From: Frigoribacterium sp. JB110 | GTDB lineage: Bacteria > Actinomycetota > Actinomycetes > Actinomycetales > Microbacteriaceae | Reading direction: 5' to 3' | DNA length: 64,000 nucleotides | Assembly: GCF_900163665.1 (NCBI RefSeq) | Contig: NZ_FUIA01000009.1 | Coordinates: forward strand, 124,001 to 188,000 | In this document: positions 15,314-25,900 of the stretch, piece by piece | Layout: each line of letters starts with the position of its first letter | Position numbering within the stretch: position 1 is the stretch's first letter | Made by a program: the position numbers and the translations under genes | Notes under the pieces: generated by a model | The model's input: the letters and a program-made list of their open reading frames with translations, nothing else | What the model was told of the DNA's origin: nothing | Database searches by the model: none

Positions 15314-16218
15314 CCAAGGGTAACCCCAAGCGCGGAAACGGGTCGGGTGTGGCGAACGCGTCACGCCCGGCCCGTCTCCCGCGCTCAGCGCGAATTGCGG
15401 CGGGCGTCGCGGCGGTGTTCATCGCGATCCACGTCTTCTTCACGGCCGTCTACAACACGCCGTACGACCACATCCGCAACGATGTGCTCCCCGGCGCGGC
15501 CGCATCCGGATACATCAATCCGTATCTGCAGCAGGACTACCGGATCTTCGCCCCCAACCCGGCGAACTCAGACCGCAATCTGTGGCTGAGGGCATGGGTG
15601 GAGACGCCCGACGGTGAGCGCGTGACGACCAAGTGGGTCGATGCCACATCGATCGAGCTCGCCGAACCCGCACGGCGCGTGCTGCGCAAGCAGCTGTCGA
15701 TTCAGGCCGCTCTTCGGCTGATGAGCACGTACTTCGACATGTCGACGGCCCAGCGCGAAGTCGCCGAACAGAACTTCCACGAGGACGAAGATCTCACACC
15801 TCTGCAGGACGCCCTCATCGAGGCCGACGACAGTCTCGATTCCGAGGCACGCGCCTTCATCCGGGCATCGAACTTCGCCACCTCCTACGCGACGCAGGCA
15901 GCGAAGGCGCTGTGGAGCGACGACGGGGAGGTGATCGCCGTGCAGACGCGATCCGTGTCGACCCCGATCATCCGGTGGGACGAACGCTTCGAAGACGAGC
16001 CGGAGGAGCTCAGCTCGAGCTACACGGCCATGGGCTGGCGCCCGGTCATGGAGTGGTCGGGTCAGAGCACCGAGGGCTTCTCCGCCAGCTTCCTGAAGTG
16101 GGCGGAGAAGGCAGGCGTCTCGGGATCGCTCACCGACGACGAGGAACAGCCGGGCGACACCGTGGAATCAGACGACACGGACTCCACAGGCGGCGGTACC
16201 GGGGGTGATGAGGAATGA
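15310..16218 (+). CDS. DUF5819 family protein, SdpA-like
   Basis: A 302-residue protein with one N-terminal membrane span (about residues 28-48, IAAGVAAVFIAIHVFFTAVY) and an extracytoplasmic domain. The block YLQQDYRIFAPNPANSDRNLW recalls the QxWxFFTRDP signature of SdpA family proteins, which act with SdpB to mature the SDP peptide toxin in Bacillus. The C-terminus is acidic (EEQPGDTVESDDTDST). The GTG start overlaps the LPXTG gene stop and the stop overlaps the HTTM gene start, so expression is coupled to both. The DUF5819 identity is by recognition; the link to SdpA function is inference. Confidence 0.8.
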   Translation: MTKGNPKRGNGSGVANASRPARLPRSARIAAGVAAVFIAIHVFFTAVYNTPYDHIRNDVLPGAAASGYINPYLQQDYRIFAPNPANSDRNLWLRAWVETPDGERVTTKWVDATSIELAEPARRVLRKQLSIQAALRLMSTYFDMSTAQREVAEQNFHEDEDLTPLQDALIEADDSLDSEARAFIRASNFATSYATQAAKALWSDDGEVIAVQTRSVSTPIIRWDERFEDEPEELSSSYTAMGWRPVMEWSGQSTEGFSASFLKWAEKAGVSGSLTDDEEQPGDTVESDDTDSTGGGTGGDEE

Positions 16219-17474
16219 CTCAGGTGATCAGAATCTGGGAACTCTTCACCCATTGGGTGCTCGACGAGCGCCGCGGCAGCTACGGCGTCGCCCTGATGCG
16301 CATGGGCTTCGGCGCGATGACCATCGCGCTGATCCTGATGTTCCTGCCCGACATGTCGTACTCATTCGGCGAGGGCTCGCGCTGGGGTGAGGTGTACTAC
16401 CGCACCTCATTCACCGACGACTACCTCTGGCCGATCTCCGAGCTCTTCTCCCGCGCCGACAGCGACGCGGTCACGCTGGTCAAGGTCTTCGTTCTGCTCG
16501 TGGTCGCCGCGCTCTACACCCTCGGGTGGCGGATGCGCATCATCTCGCCGCTGTTCCTGGTGCTCCTGCTCGGCTTCGCCTCGACGAACCCGCAGCTGTT
16601 CGCCACGGGCCACCACCAGACGCTCCGCGTGGTGCTGATCTTCCTGCTGCTCGCCGACACCTCCAGGGTGTGGTCGCTCGATGCGCGCAGGCGCAGGCTG
16701 AAGGGCGAGCCTCCCGCGCTCGGATTCGGCAGGTTCCGGGTGCCGAGCTGGTTCCCCGTGCTGACGAACAACGTCGCGGTGATCCTGATCGGCGCCCAGC
16801 TCTGCATCGCCTATATCGCGAGCGCGCTGTGGAAGCTGCAGGGCCCGATGTGGGGCGACGGCACCGCCGTCTACTACACGCTGCGCCTGCAGGAGCTCGC
16901 GCTGCTGCCGTGGCTGAACGACTTCGTCTGGACCCTCACACCGCTCGTGATCGTCGCGACTTTCGCGGCCGTGTACGGGCAGCTGATGTTCCCCGTGCTG
17001 CTGCTGAACCGCTGGACCCGCATCCTGGGCCTCGTCGTCGTCACAGGGATGCACTTCGCGATCGGCATCCTGCTGGCGCTGCCGTGGTTCTCGCTCGTGA
17101 TGATCCTCAGCGACATGATCTTCATCCGCACGCAGTCGTGGCGCTGGCTCGCCGACTTCGTGCGGCCGAAGATGCGTCGACTGTGGAACAGAGTCTCCGG
17201 ATGGCTGCCCGCTCGTCAGGAGAAGGCCACCCCGGATGAGCAGAAGCCCGCTCAGAGCACGAAGCGCAAGAAGTCGAAAGCGGCTTCGGATGAGCAGGAT
17301 GTGACGCCGGCTCCGGATGAGCAGGATGTGACGGTGTCGTCCGCGGTGCTGGATGCACAGGACACGACCCCCGCGCTCACGAGGGTGCCCGCCGAGACGA
17401 CTCCGCAGGCAGATCCGGCCACTCGCCGCGAGCGGCGTGCCAGAGCGGATTTCCCTGCCTCCGGCGGCAGCTGA
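16215..17474 (+). CDS. HTTM-domain membrane protein, SdpB-like
   Basis: A 419-residue polytopic membrane protein with about seven or eight hydrophobic segments between residues 20 and 300, followed by a charged cytoplasmic tail with DEQDVT repeats (PDEQKPAQ, SDEQDVTPAPDEQDVTV). It shows HTTM family features, such as NPQLFATGHHQTLR and IASALWKLQGPMWGDGTAVYY. HTTM proteins are related to vitamin K-dependent gamma-carboxylase; bacterial members include SdpB, needed to make the active SDP toxin. ATGA overlap with the DUF5819 gene supports a joint complex. The enzymatic activity is unknown. It is the last gene of the operon. Confidence 0.85.
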   Translation: MTQVIRIWELFTHWVLDERRGSYGVALMRMGFGAMTIALILMFLPDMSYSFGEGSRWGEVYYRTSFTDDYLWPISELFSRADSDAVTLVKVFVLLVVAALYTLGWRMRIISPLFLVLLLGFASTNPQLFATGHHQTLRVVLIFLLLADTSRVWSLDARRRRLKGEPPALGFGRFRVPSWFPVLTNNVAVILIGAQLCIAYIASALWKLQGPMWGDGTAVYYTLRLQELALLPWLNDFVWTLTPLVIVATFAAVYGQLMFPVLLLNRWTRILGLVVVTGMHFAIGILLALPWFSLVMILSDMIFIRTQSWRWLADFVRPKMRRLWNRVSGWLPARQEKATPDEQKPAQSTKRKKSKAASDEQDVTPAPDEQDVTVSSAVLDAQDTTPALTRVPAETTPQADPATRRERRARADFPASGGS

Positions 17475-17824
17475 CGAGGCGCGCGGCGACGCTCTCGGTT
17501 CGGCATGACTCACTGCGAGCGGGGCGCATATGCCGTTGTCGGCGGAGACGTGGGCGTCTTCGTCGACAACGGCGGCAGAAGCTCGGAGGATGCGCGAAAG
17601 CGCGGAGGGATTCGAGGATCTGCTCCGAGAGACTGCGGATTTTCCGAGATTATGCGCCGGGCACAAGGGCGGATGGCACCTTCCCGACGGCGAACTGTCG
17701 ATCTCGCACAACGCATTGCCTCTGGTTTGGTCGACAGGCATAACGTGAAGGCATACGGATGGCCCGCGCACCCCAGAGCGCGGGCCACTCGCGCGCATCG
17801 AAGCGCGCACGAGGAGGCTTACGC
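17475..17824. other. Intergenic region with terminator-like and leader hairpins
   Basis: There is no convincing gene in these 350 bases. A hairpin at 17533-17572 (CCGTTGTCG/CGACAACGG with an inner AGACG/CGTCT stem) is a plausible end of the HTTM operon. A GGCCCGCG/CGCGGGCC hairpin (17761-17768 with 17779-17786) and a following GCGCGC repeat form a structured leader before the acyl-CoA oxidase gene, whose ribosome-binding site GAGGAGG is at 17811-17817. Confidence 0.5.
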
Positions 17825-19867
17825 ATGACCGACATCGCCACCAAGCACGCCGAAACCGACGAGCTCGAGGCCCGCATCGACATTCCTGTCGTGACCGAGG
17901 CACTGCTCGGCACGTGGGCCGATATCCGGCGCGAGGCGCGGGAGATGATCAAGGACTCCGCCTTCTGGCGCATCGAGGGCCAGGCGATCCCTGAGCATCG
18001 TGAGCGCACGCTCTCCCAGCTGCACCTGCTGGTGAAGGCAGGAGCCAACTCCCGCGCGAACCCGAAGGAGTACGGCGGGCAGGAGAACCAGGGCGGCAAT
18101 CTCGCCGGATTCGAGGAGCTCGTCGCCGCCGACCCGAGCCTGCAGATCAAGTCGGGCGTGCAGTGGGGGCTGTTCGGCTCGGCGATCCTGCAGCTGGGCA
18201 CCAAGCCGCACCACGACAAATGGCTGCGTGATGCCTCCGACATGGTCCTGCCAGGCGCGTTCGCGATGACCGAGACCGGCCACGGCTCGGACGTGCAGGC
18301 GATCGGCACGACCGCGACATACGACGCGGAAACGGGCGAGTTCGTCGTGAACACCCCGTTCCGCGGCGCGTGGAAGGACTACCTCGGCAACGCCGCTCAG
18401 CACGCGAAGGCCGCAACGGTGTTCGCGCAGCTCGTCACCGGCGGCGTGAACTACGGCGTGCACTGCTTCCTGGTGCCGATCCGCGACGACGACGGCGCAT
18501 TCCTGCCCGGTGTCGGGGGAGAGGACGACGGTCCCAAGGGCGGCCTGAACGGCGTCGACAACGGCCGTCTGCACTTCGACCACGTGCGCGTGCCGCGCGA
18601 GAACCTGCTCAATCGCTACGGCGACGTCGCCGAGGACGGTGCCTACTCGAGCCCGATCGCCAGCCCTGGCCGCCGCTTCTTCACGATGCTCGGCGCGCTC
18701 GTGCAGGGCCGCGTCTCGCTCGACGGCGCAGCCACCTGGGGTTCGGCCCTGGCGATGACGATCGCCGTCACCTACGGCAACCAGCGCCGCCAGTTCGACA
18801 ACGACGGCGCGGGTGAGACCGTGCTGCTCGACTACGGCCGCCACCAGCGCCGGCTGATGCCGCGACTGGCGACGGTGTACGCCCAGGCCTTCGCGCACGA
18901 CGAGCTGCTGCAGAAGTTCGACGCCGTCTTCAGTGGTGCGGCAGACACCGACGACAACCGGCAGGATCTGGAGACCCTCGCCGCGGCGCTGAAGCCGCTG
19001 TCGACGTGGAACGCGCTCGACATCGTGCAGGAGGCGCGCGAAGCCTGCGGCGGCGCGGGCTTCCTCGCCGAGAACCGGCTCACCGGCCTGCGCAGCGACC
19101 TCGACGTGTATGTCACCTTCGAGGGCGACAACAACGTGCTGCTGCAGCTGGTCGGCAAGCGCCTGCTGGGCGACTACGCCAAGCAGTTCGCGGGCAAACC
19201 GGCCGACGTGGCGCGGCTCGTCGCCGGGCAGACGGCCGGTCGCATCTACAACGGCGCGGGGCTGCGCCGGCTCGGCCAGGCGGTCACCGACTTCGGCTCG
19301 ACCGCCCGCTCCGTCGAACTCGGTCTGCGCGCCGACCACCAGCACGAGCTCCTCGCCGCGCGCGTCGAGCAGATGGTCGCTGACGTGGCCGCGAAGCTGC
19401 GCCCCGCGGCCAAGATGTCGCCGGCTGAGAGCGCCGCGGTGTTCAACGAGAACCAGAACGACCTGATCGCAGCAGCCCGCGCGCATGCGGAGCTGCTGCA
19501 GTGGGAGGCGTTCACCGACGCCCTCGACCGCATCGACGATGAGGACAGCCGCATGGTGCTCACCTGGGTGCGCGACCTGTTCGGCCTGCAGCTGATCGAG
19601 ACGCACCTGGCGTGGTACCTGATCACCGGTCGCCTCTCGGCGCAGCGCGCCGCGGCAGTGTCGAGCTACATCGACCGCCTCTGCTCCCGCCTGCGCCCGC
19701 ACGCGCAGGACCTCGTCGACGCGTTCGCGTACGAGCCGGAGCATGTGCGCGCACCGATCGCCTCGGGTGCGGAGCGCGACCGCCAGGAGGAGGCCGCGCA
19801 GTACTACGCCGATCTCGCAGCCAGCGGCAGCGCCCCTCAGAAGGAGCCCAAGCCGAAGAAGCGGTGA
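17825..19867 (+). CDS. Acyl-CoA oxidase/dehydrogenase family flavoprotein
   Basis: A 680-residue enzyme, the size of acyl-CoA oxidases rather than the 380-residue acyl-CoA dehydrogenases. The FAD/substrate region has GAFAMTETGHGSDVQAIGTTA and the substrate-binding GNAAQHAKAATVFAQL; the later CGGAGFLAENRL and YVTFEGDNNVLLQLVGKRLL carry the flavin-contact and probable catalytic Glu region. A C-terminal ACOX-like helical domain follows. It would catalyse the first, alpha-beta dehydrogenation step of fatty acid beta-oxidation. The start at 17825 is supported by GAGGAGG seven bases upstream. The gene stands alone and ends at a strong terminator. Confidence 0.9.
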   Translation: MTDIATKHAETDELEARIDIPVVTEALLGTWADIRREAREMIKDSAFWRIEGQAIPEHRERTLSQLHLLVKAGANSRANPKEYGGQENQGGNLAGFEELVAADPSLQIKSGVQWGLFGSAILQLGTKPHHDKWLRDASDMVLPGAFAMTETGHGSDVQAIGTTATYDAETGEFVVNTPFRGAWKDYLGNAAQHAKAATVFAQLVTGGVNYGVHCFLVPIRDDDGAFLPGVGGEDDGPKGGLNGVDNGRLHFDHVRVPRENLLNRYGDVAEDGAYSSPIASPGRRFFTMLGALVQGRVSLDGAATWGSALAMTIAVTYGNQRRQFDNDGAGETVLLDYGRHQRRLMPRLATVYAQAFAHDELLQKFDAVFSGAADTDDNRQDLETLAAALKPLSTWNALDIVQEAREACGGAGFLAENRLTGLRSDLDVYVTFEGDNNVLLQLVGKRLLGDYAKQFAGKPADVARLVAGQTAGRIYNGAGLRRLGQAVTDFGSTARSVELGLRADHQHELLAARVEQMVADVAAKLRPAAKMSPAESAAVFNENQNDLIAAARAHAELLQWEAFTDALDRIDDEDSRMVLTWVRDLFGLQLIETHLAWYLITGRLSAQRAAAVSSYIDRLCSRLRPHAQDLVDAFAYEPEHVRAPIASGAERDRQEEAAQYYADLAASGSAPQKEPKPKKR

Positions 19868-19869
19868 CA

Positions 19870-19903
19870 GCGAGGCCCAGGGGAGTTCTCCCCAGGGCCT
19901 CGC
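19870..19903 (+). terminator. Rho-independent-type hairpin after acyl-CoA oxidase gene
   Basis: GCGAGGCCC (19870-19878) pairs with GGGCCTCGC (19895-19903); after one A-A mismatch GGGGA pairs with TCCCC around a four-base loop. It begins two bases after the stop codon. There is no U tract, as is usual for actinobacterial terminators. Confidence 0.75.
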
Positions 19904-19994
19904 CTGTGAATACGGAGCCGTCACCCACTAAGCTCTGTGCGAAGGGCACCGCTGTGCCCTGCCGCCGTACCGGAGAGCGGCCAGGGGGAGATAC

Positions 19995-22900
19995 ATGTCG
20001 ATGCTGTCGTGGCTGAGCGGCCGCCGTCGGACGATGGCCGGCGGCGCAGTAGTGGGCGTTGCCGCCGTGGCCGTGACCACGCTCGCGTTCGCGCATGACG
20101 GGAACCCCACCACCGAGCTCGATCTGCACGACGGCAGCGTCTGGCTCACGAACGCCTCGCTGCTCGCGGCCGGCCACTTCAACGATCCCTCCCGTCAGCT
20201 CGACGGCTCCATCCGGGCCACGAGCCCCGAGTTCGACGTGCGCCAGCAGGGCAGCGACGTGCTGCTCTTCGATCAGCAGACCTCCACCGTGGCGGCCGTC
20301 GATGTCGCGACGATGTCGATGTCGACCCCGGCAGAGGTGATGCCGGCTGCCGACGTCGAGATGGGCGGGCAGTCCACGGTCGTGCTCGATCCGGAACACG
20401 GCGAACTGTACGTGGTTCCGACGCAGGCGGTCGGCAGCTTCGACCGCGCCGAGGAGGAACCGCTGCTCGAGCTCGGCGAAGGCGCCGATGTCACTGTCGG
20501 GCATGACGGAATCGTGCACGCCGTCTCCCCGGCCACAGCCTCGGTGTTCACGATCGCGACCGACGCCAACGGCCAGCCTGCGGAACCCGACAGGCGATCC
20601 CTCGAGATGCTCGGGGCCGATGACAGCGTCGACATCGCCGCCGTGGGAGCGACGGCCGTCGTCTTCGACAGGACGACCGGTCAGATCGTCACGCCCGACG
20701 GGATCGTCGCTGAGCTTCCGCGAGACGAGGCGCAGGGCGCGCGCCTGCAGCAGACCTCCGCGGACGGCGACAGCGTGCTCGTCGCAACGGAATCGGAGCT
20801 CCACCAGTTCCCGCTCGCCGGCGGGGAACCGAACGTGTCGCCCTCCGGCGCAGGCGACGGCGTGCCGGCGCAGCCGGTCTGGCTGAACGGGTGCGCGTAC
20901 GCCGCATGGGCGTCCAGCGGTGTGTTCGTGCGCGACTGCGCGGGCGCGCAGAACGACACCTCCGTCGAGCTTCCGTCCGGCGGCAGCACCACAGACCTGC
21001 GTTTCCGCGTGAACCGCGACGTGATCGTGCTCAACGACGTCGCCGACGGTGCGGCATGGCAGGTCGTCGACCAGGTGCGCAAGGTCGACAACTGGGACGA
21101 CCTCACCCCGCCGGAGGGCGAGGAGAGCGAAGAAGAGGACGACTCGACCGACGAGACGATCGAGGTGCAGCCGCCAGAGCGCACCGAGGAGAACCAGGAC
21201 CCGATCGCGAACGACGACGAGTTCGGCGTGCGCGCCGGCCGTTCCACGGTGCTGAAGGTGCTCGACAACGATTCGGACGCCGACGGCGACATCCTGACGG
21301 TCGATGCGCCCGACGGCGGGCCGCGCATCGGCGAGATATCGAAGGTCGAGGCCGGATCATCGTTCCAGATCTCCGTGCAGCCGGGCGTCAGCGGCAGCGG
21401 CACCTTCACCTACGAGGTCGACGACGGTCGGGGCGGCACCGACACCGCGACCGTCACGGTGGAGATCCGGCCCGAGAGCGAGAACGACGCGCCTGAGCCG
21501 AAGCGCGAGCCCGTGGTGCCGATCGAGGTCGGCGGCACGGTCACCTACAACGTGCTGCAGGACTGGCGCGATCCGGATGGCGACGACGTCTTCCTGACTG
21601 CGGTGGAGCCGCTCGCGGGCGACGGCGTCGACTTCACTCCGGATGGCCAGGTCACCTACCGCGCGACCAGCGGCACGCAGGGCCCGCACGACATCCCGAT
21701 CACCGTCTCCGACGGCGACGCGAGCACTCCAGGCGTGCTGAAGCTCGACATCCGGCCAGTGGGGTCGACCGAGCCGATCGCGAACAACGACCACGTCGTG
21801 GTGCGCGCGGGCGAGACGGCGACGGTCGCGCCGCTCGCCAATGATGTGAACCCCACGAACGAGTCGCTGCGGCTGACCAACGTCGGCGAGATCGCCGGGG
21901 CCGCGATCGTACCCGACTTCGCGAACAAGACCTTCACCTTCCGCAGCGACAGCGTCGGCACGGAGTACGTCGAGTACATGACAGCGGCCGGCCCCAACTC
22001 CGCCGTCGGATATGTGCGCGTCGACGTGATCCCCGACGAGACCGTCGACCTGCCGCCCGTCGCGGTGCGCGACGTGGCGCTGCTGCCGGCCGGGGGCGAA
22101 GCGCTCGTGAACGTGCTCGGCAACGACGAGGACCCGACGGGCGGGGTGCTCGTGCTGCAGTCGGTGCAGGTGCCGGATGACGCGAGCGGCATCAGCGTCT
22201 CGGTGCTGAACCACGAGACGCTGCGCGTGACGGACACCGGCACGCTCGCCGAGTCGGTCACGGTCACCTACAGCGTCTCGAACGGCCCATACTCCGCCAC
22301 CGGCGAGGTCGTGATCATTCCGATCCCCGCGCCCACCAACATCCGGCCGCCCGTCGCCAACGACGACGAGGTCACGGTGCGCGTCGGCGATGTGGCCACG
22401 GTCGACGTGCTCGCCAACGACTTCCACCCGAACGACGATGAGATGACGGTGCTGCCCGCCCTCGTCGACCCGCTGCCGGAGCCGGAGCAGGGGGAGGCGT
22501 TCGTCTCGCAGGACGCCGTGCGCTTCAAAGCGGGCGATGAGCCTGGCACGGCCTATGTCACCTACGAGGTGGAGGACTCCCGCGGCCAGCGAGACTCGGC
22601 GTTCATCACGGTGAACATCCTCGAACTCGACGAGGAGCGCAACCAGGCTCCGCGTCCTGAGGATCTCGAGGCGCGCGCCCTGGCCGGCACGCAGGCGCAG
22701 ATCGCCGTGCCGCTGGACGGCATCGATCCGGACGGCGACTCGGTCGAGCTGATGGGCATCGACTCGGCTCCCGAGAAGGGCAAGGTCTCCTCCGTCGAGA
22801 AGGACCACTTCGTCTACGAGGCCTTCCCCGACTCTGTCGGAGTCGACACCTTCTCGTACCGGGTGCGCGACAGACTCGGCGCGGAATCGACCGCGACCGT

Positions 22901-25900
22901 GCGCGTGGGCATCGCCGGGGCCGAGGATGTCAACCAGTCGCCGTACGCCGTGACCGACTCGCTGTTCGTCCGCCCGGGCCGCGAGGTCGCCGTGCCGGTG
23001 CTCGCCAACGACTCCGACCCCGACGGCGACCGGATCGGCCTGGTCGACGACGGGCTCATCCTGCCAGACGACGTGCCGGACATGTCGGCCGACGTGCTGG
23101 GCGATCGGCTCATCGTGACGGCGCCGGGCTCCGAGCAGGAGACCTCGCTGCAATACACGATCGCCGATGCGAAGGGTGCGCGCTCGACGGGCCTGCTGAT
23201 GGTCACGGTCGACGAAGACGTTCCGCTGCAGTCGCCGATCGCGCGCGACGACACCGTGCTGGTCGGCGACGTCACGGACGAGCTGACGGCCGATGTCGAG
23301 GTGCTCGCCAACGACGAGGACCCGGACGGCACGGTCGACGCCCTCGAGATCGCGCCGGAGCAGGGCGAGCTGGTCGGCGACGGCATGGTGCGCGTCGAGG
23401 TCACCGAGCAGCGCCGGATCATCACCTACACGATCACCGACGAGGACGGCCAGGACGCCTCGGCGTTCATCCACGTGCCGGCGGTCGGCGACCTCGCGCC
23501 GCGGCTGATCGACACGACGGGCATCGAGGTGCAAAGCGGCGAGACGGTCGACGTGCCGCTCGCCGACCATGTCACGGTGCAGGGCGGCGGCGGTGTGCGC
23601 ATCACGCAGGCCGACCGCGTCTCGGCCGTGCACGCCAACGGCGACGCGCTGGTGAAGGACACGGGCACGCTGACCTACACCTCGCAGGACGGCTACCACG
23701 GCCCGGACGCGATCACCTTCGAGGTGACGGACGGCGACGGCCCAGACGACCCGGATGGCCGCACGTCGACCCTGTCGATCCCCGTCACGGTGCTGCCTCC
23801 GGACAACGTCAGCCCCGAATTCACCGACGGTGCGCTCGAGGTCGGCGCGGGCGACGGTCCGCAGTCGACCGATCTCGCCGCGCTCACCACGGACGCCGAT
23901 CCGGATGACCTGGCAGGCATCTCGTATCGGATCACGGGCGGCGAGAACCAGGCCATCGACACCAGGATCGACGGGCAGAGCCTCGTCGCAGAGGCGGGCC
24001 CTGACGCCAAGGGCGAGCAGGCCGCGATCACGCTGGAGATCTCCGACGGCGAGAGCGAACCGGTCACGGGCACGGTGCACGTCACGGTGACGGCGACCGG
24101 GCGCGCGATGCCCGTGGCGAACGACGACGTGCTCGACGACGCGCACCAGGGCGAGTCGTACGACATCGCCGTGCTGGAGAACGACTTCAACCCGTTCCCG
24201 GATGAAGACCTCACGGTCGTCGACGCCAGGGTCGACGCAGGCACCGGCAGCGTCTCGCACGACGATTCGCGCGTGCAGGTGACGCCAGGTGCCGACTTCC
24301 ACGGCACGATGACCGTGATGTACCGCGTGCAGGACGCCACAGGCGACCCGGATCGGCAGGCGCAGGCGCGGGTCGAGCTCACCGTGAAGGGCAAGCCAGA
24401 CGCCCCCACCGAGGTGACGGGCAGCCAGGAGATGAACCGCTCGGCGATCATCAGCTGGCGCCCGCCGGCGAACAACGGCGAGCAGATCACGCACTACACC
24501 GTCACGAGCGTGCAGGGCCCGGCCGTGTCGCAGCAGTGCCAGGCGACGACCTGCACCATCACGGGGCTGTCGAACGGGCAGGACTACCGGTTCGCCGTGA
24601 CGGCCACCAACGCGGTGGGCGAGTCGGATGCGTCGCTGGCGTCGCCGGTCGTCACGCCCGACGTGAAGCCGGAGCGTCCCGACGCGCCGCGGATCACCGA
24701 CTTCGGCGACCGCTCGCTCGACGTGGCGTGGACGCCGCCGGTGAACGAGGGCACGCCGATCGAGAGCTACACGCTGTTCATCTCGCCGGCAGCCCCCGAC
24801 GGCACCAGCCAGAAGGAGTTCCCAGGCGGAACTCTCTCCCACACCTGGACGGGGCTGCAGAACGGCCAGAACTACACCTTCTCGGTGCTCGCGCGCAACG
24901 GCGCGAAGGATCCGTCAGACACCAGCCGCGGCTCGGCGCCGGACTTCCCCGCCGCGCCGCCGAATGCGCCGGGCAAGCCGACCATCTCGAACGCGGAGCC
25001 GGTCGGCAGTGAGTCGCAGATGACTGTGCAGTGGCCCGAGGTGACCGGCGGCGATGCGAACGGCGACAGCGTGATGCGATACCAGGTGCAGCGCAAGGGT
25101 GGAGCAGGCGCCACGGAGCCGGTCACCGTTTCGGCGCCCACCCACCAGCAGACTTATGTTGTTCCAGTGTCTCAGGATGACTACACGTACAAGGTGCGTG
25201 CCGAGAACAAAGCCGGCTGGGGCGCATGGAGCACAGCGAGCAACCCGCAGCGCGCGACCACTCCGCCAGGGCCCCCGTCGAACGTGAAAGCTACGGCGAC
25301 GGACACGAACACCGCTGCCGGTGGGGCCGTCAACCTGACGTGGAGCGCCGCATCAGACCTCAATGGGGCAAAGCCGAGCGAGGTTACCTACGTTGTGTCC
25401 TGGAAGGACAATGGCGGGAACCACAGGAAGACCGTGGGCGGGACGGCGACGAAGATCACGAACCTGGAGAATGGGCGCGGATACATATTCACTGTACGCA
25501 CCGTCACGAAGGGCTCGACGTACTCGCACGCCAGCGGGGGCGGCGACGCGAGTTCGAACCTCGTCGAGCCGTGGGGAAAGCCTGCCGCGCCGACCGTGTC
25601 AGCCAAGCCCTCGGGTGCCCAGAGCATCGCATTTTCCGCAAGCCCTCCGAAGGACGACAACGGTCGTGACATCGTCCGCATGGACATCAAGTACGTCACC
25701 GACAAATCGGGCACAGGCGGAAAGTCTGCTTCTACCGGTGGTGGTGGATGGTCGGAGACCGAGAATGTCGGCTACTCGAATACGAAGTGCGTCATAGCGA
25801 CGGTCACGAACTCTGAAGGTCAGAGTGCTTCAAGTGGCGTGGCATGCGCGAAGAGCAAACCGAAACCGAAGCCCCCGGAGCCTGTCGCCACGACGAGCAA

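Noticed and set aside
12743..15364. Long minus-strand frames opposite the PGT repeats (including a PGSV repeat frame at 13567-14880)
   Set aside because: They are periodic shadows of the plus-strand repeats; the plus frame has a signal peptide, LPATG and operon overlaps.
21357..24842. 1161-codon minus-strand open frame inside the giant surface protein gene
   Set aside because: Very high GC leaves long stop-free antisense frames. The translation is Arg/His/Val-rich with no domain.
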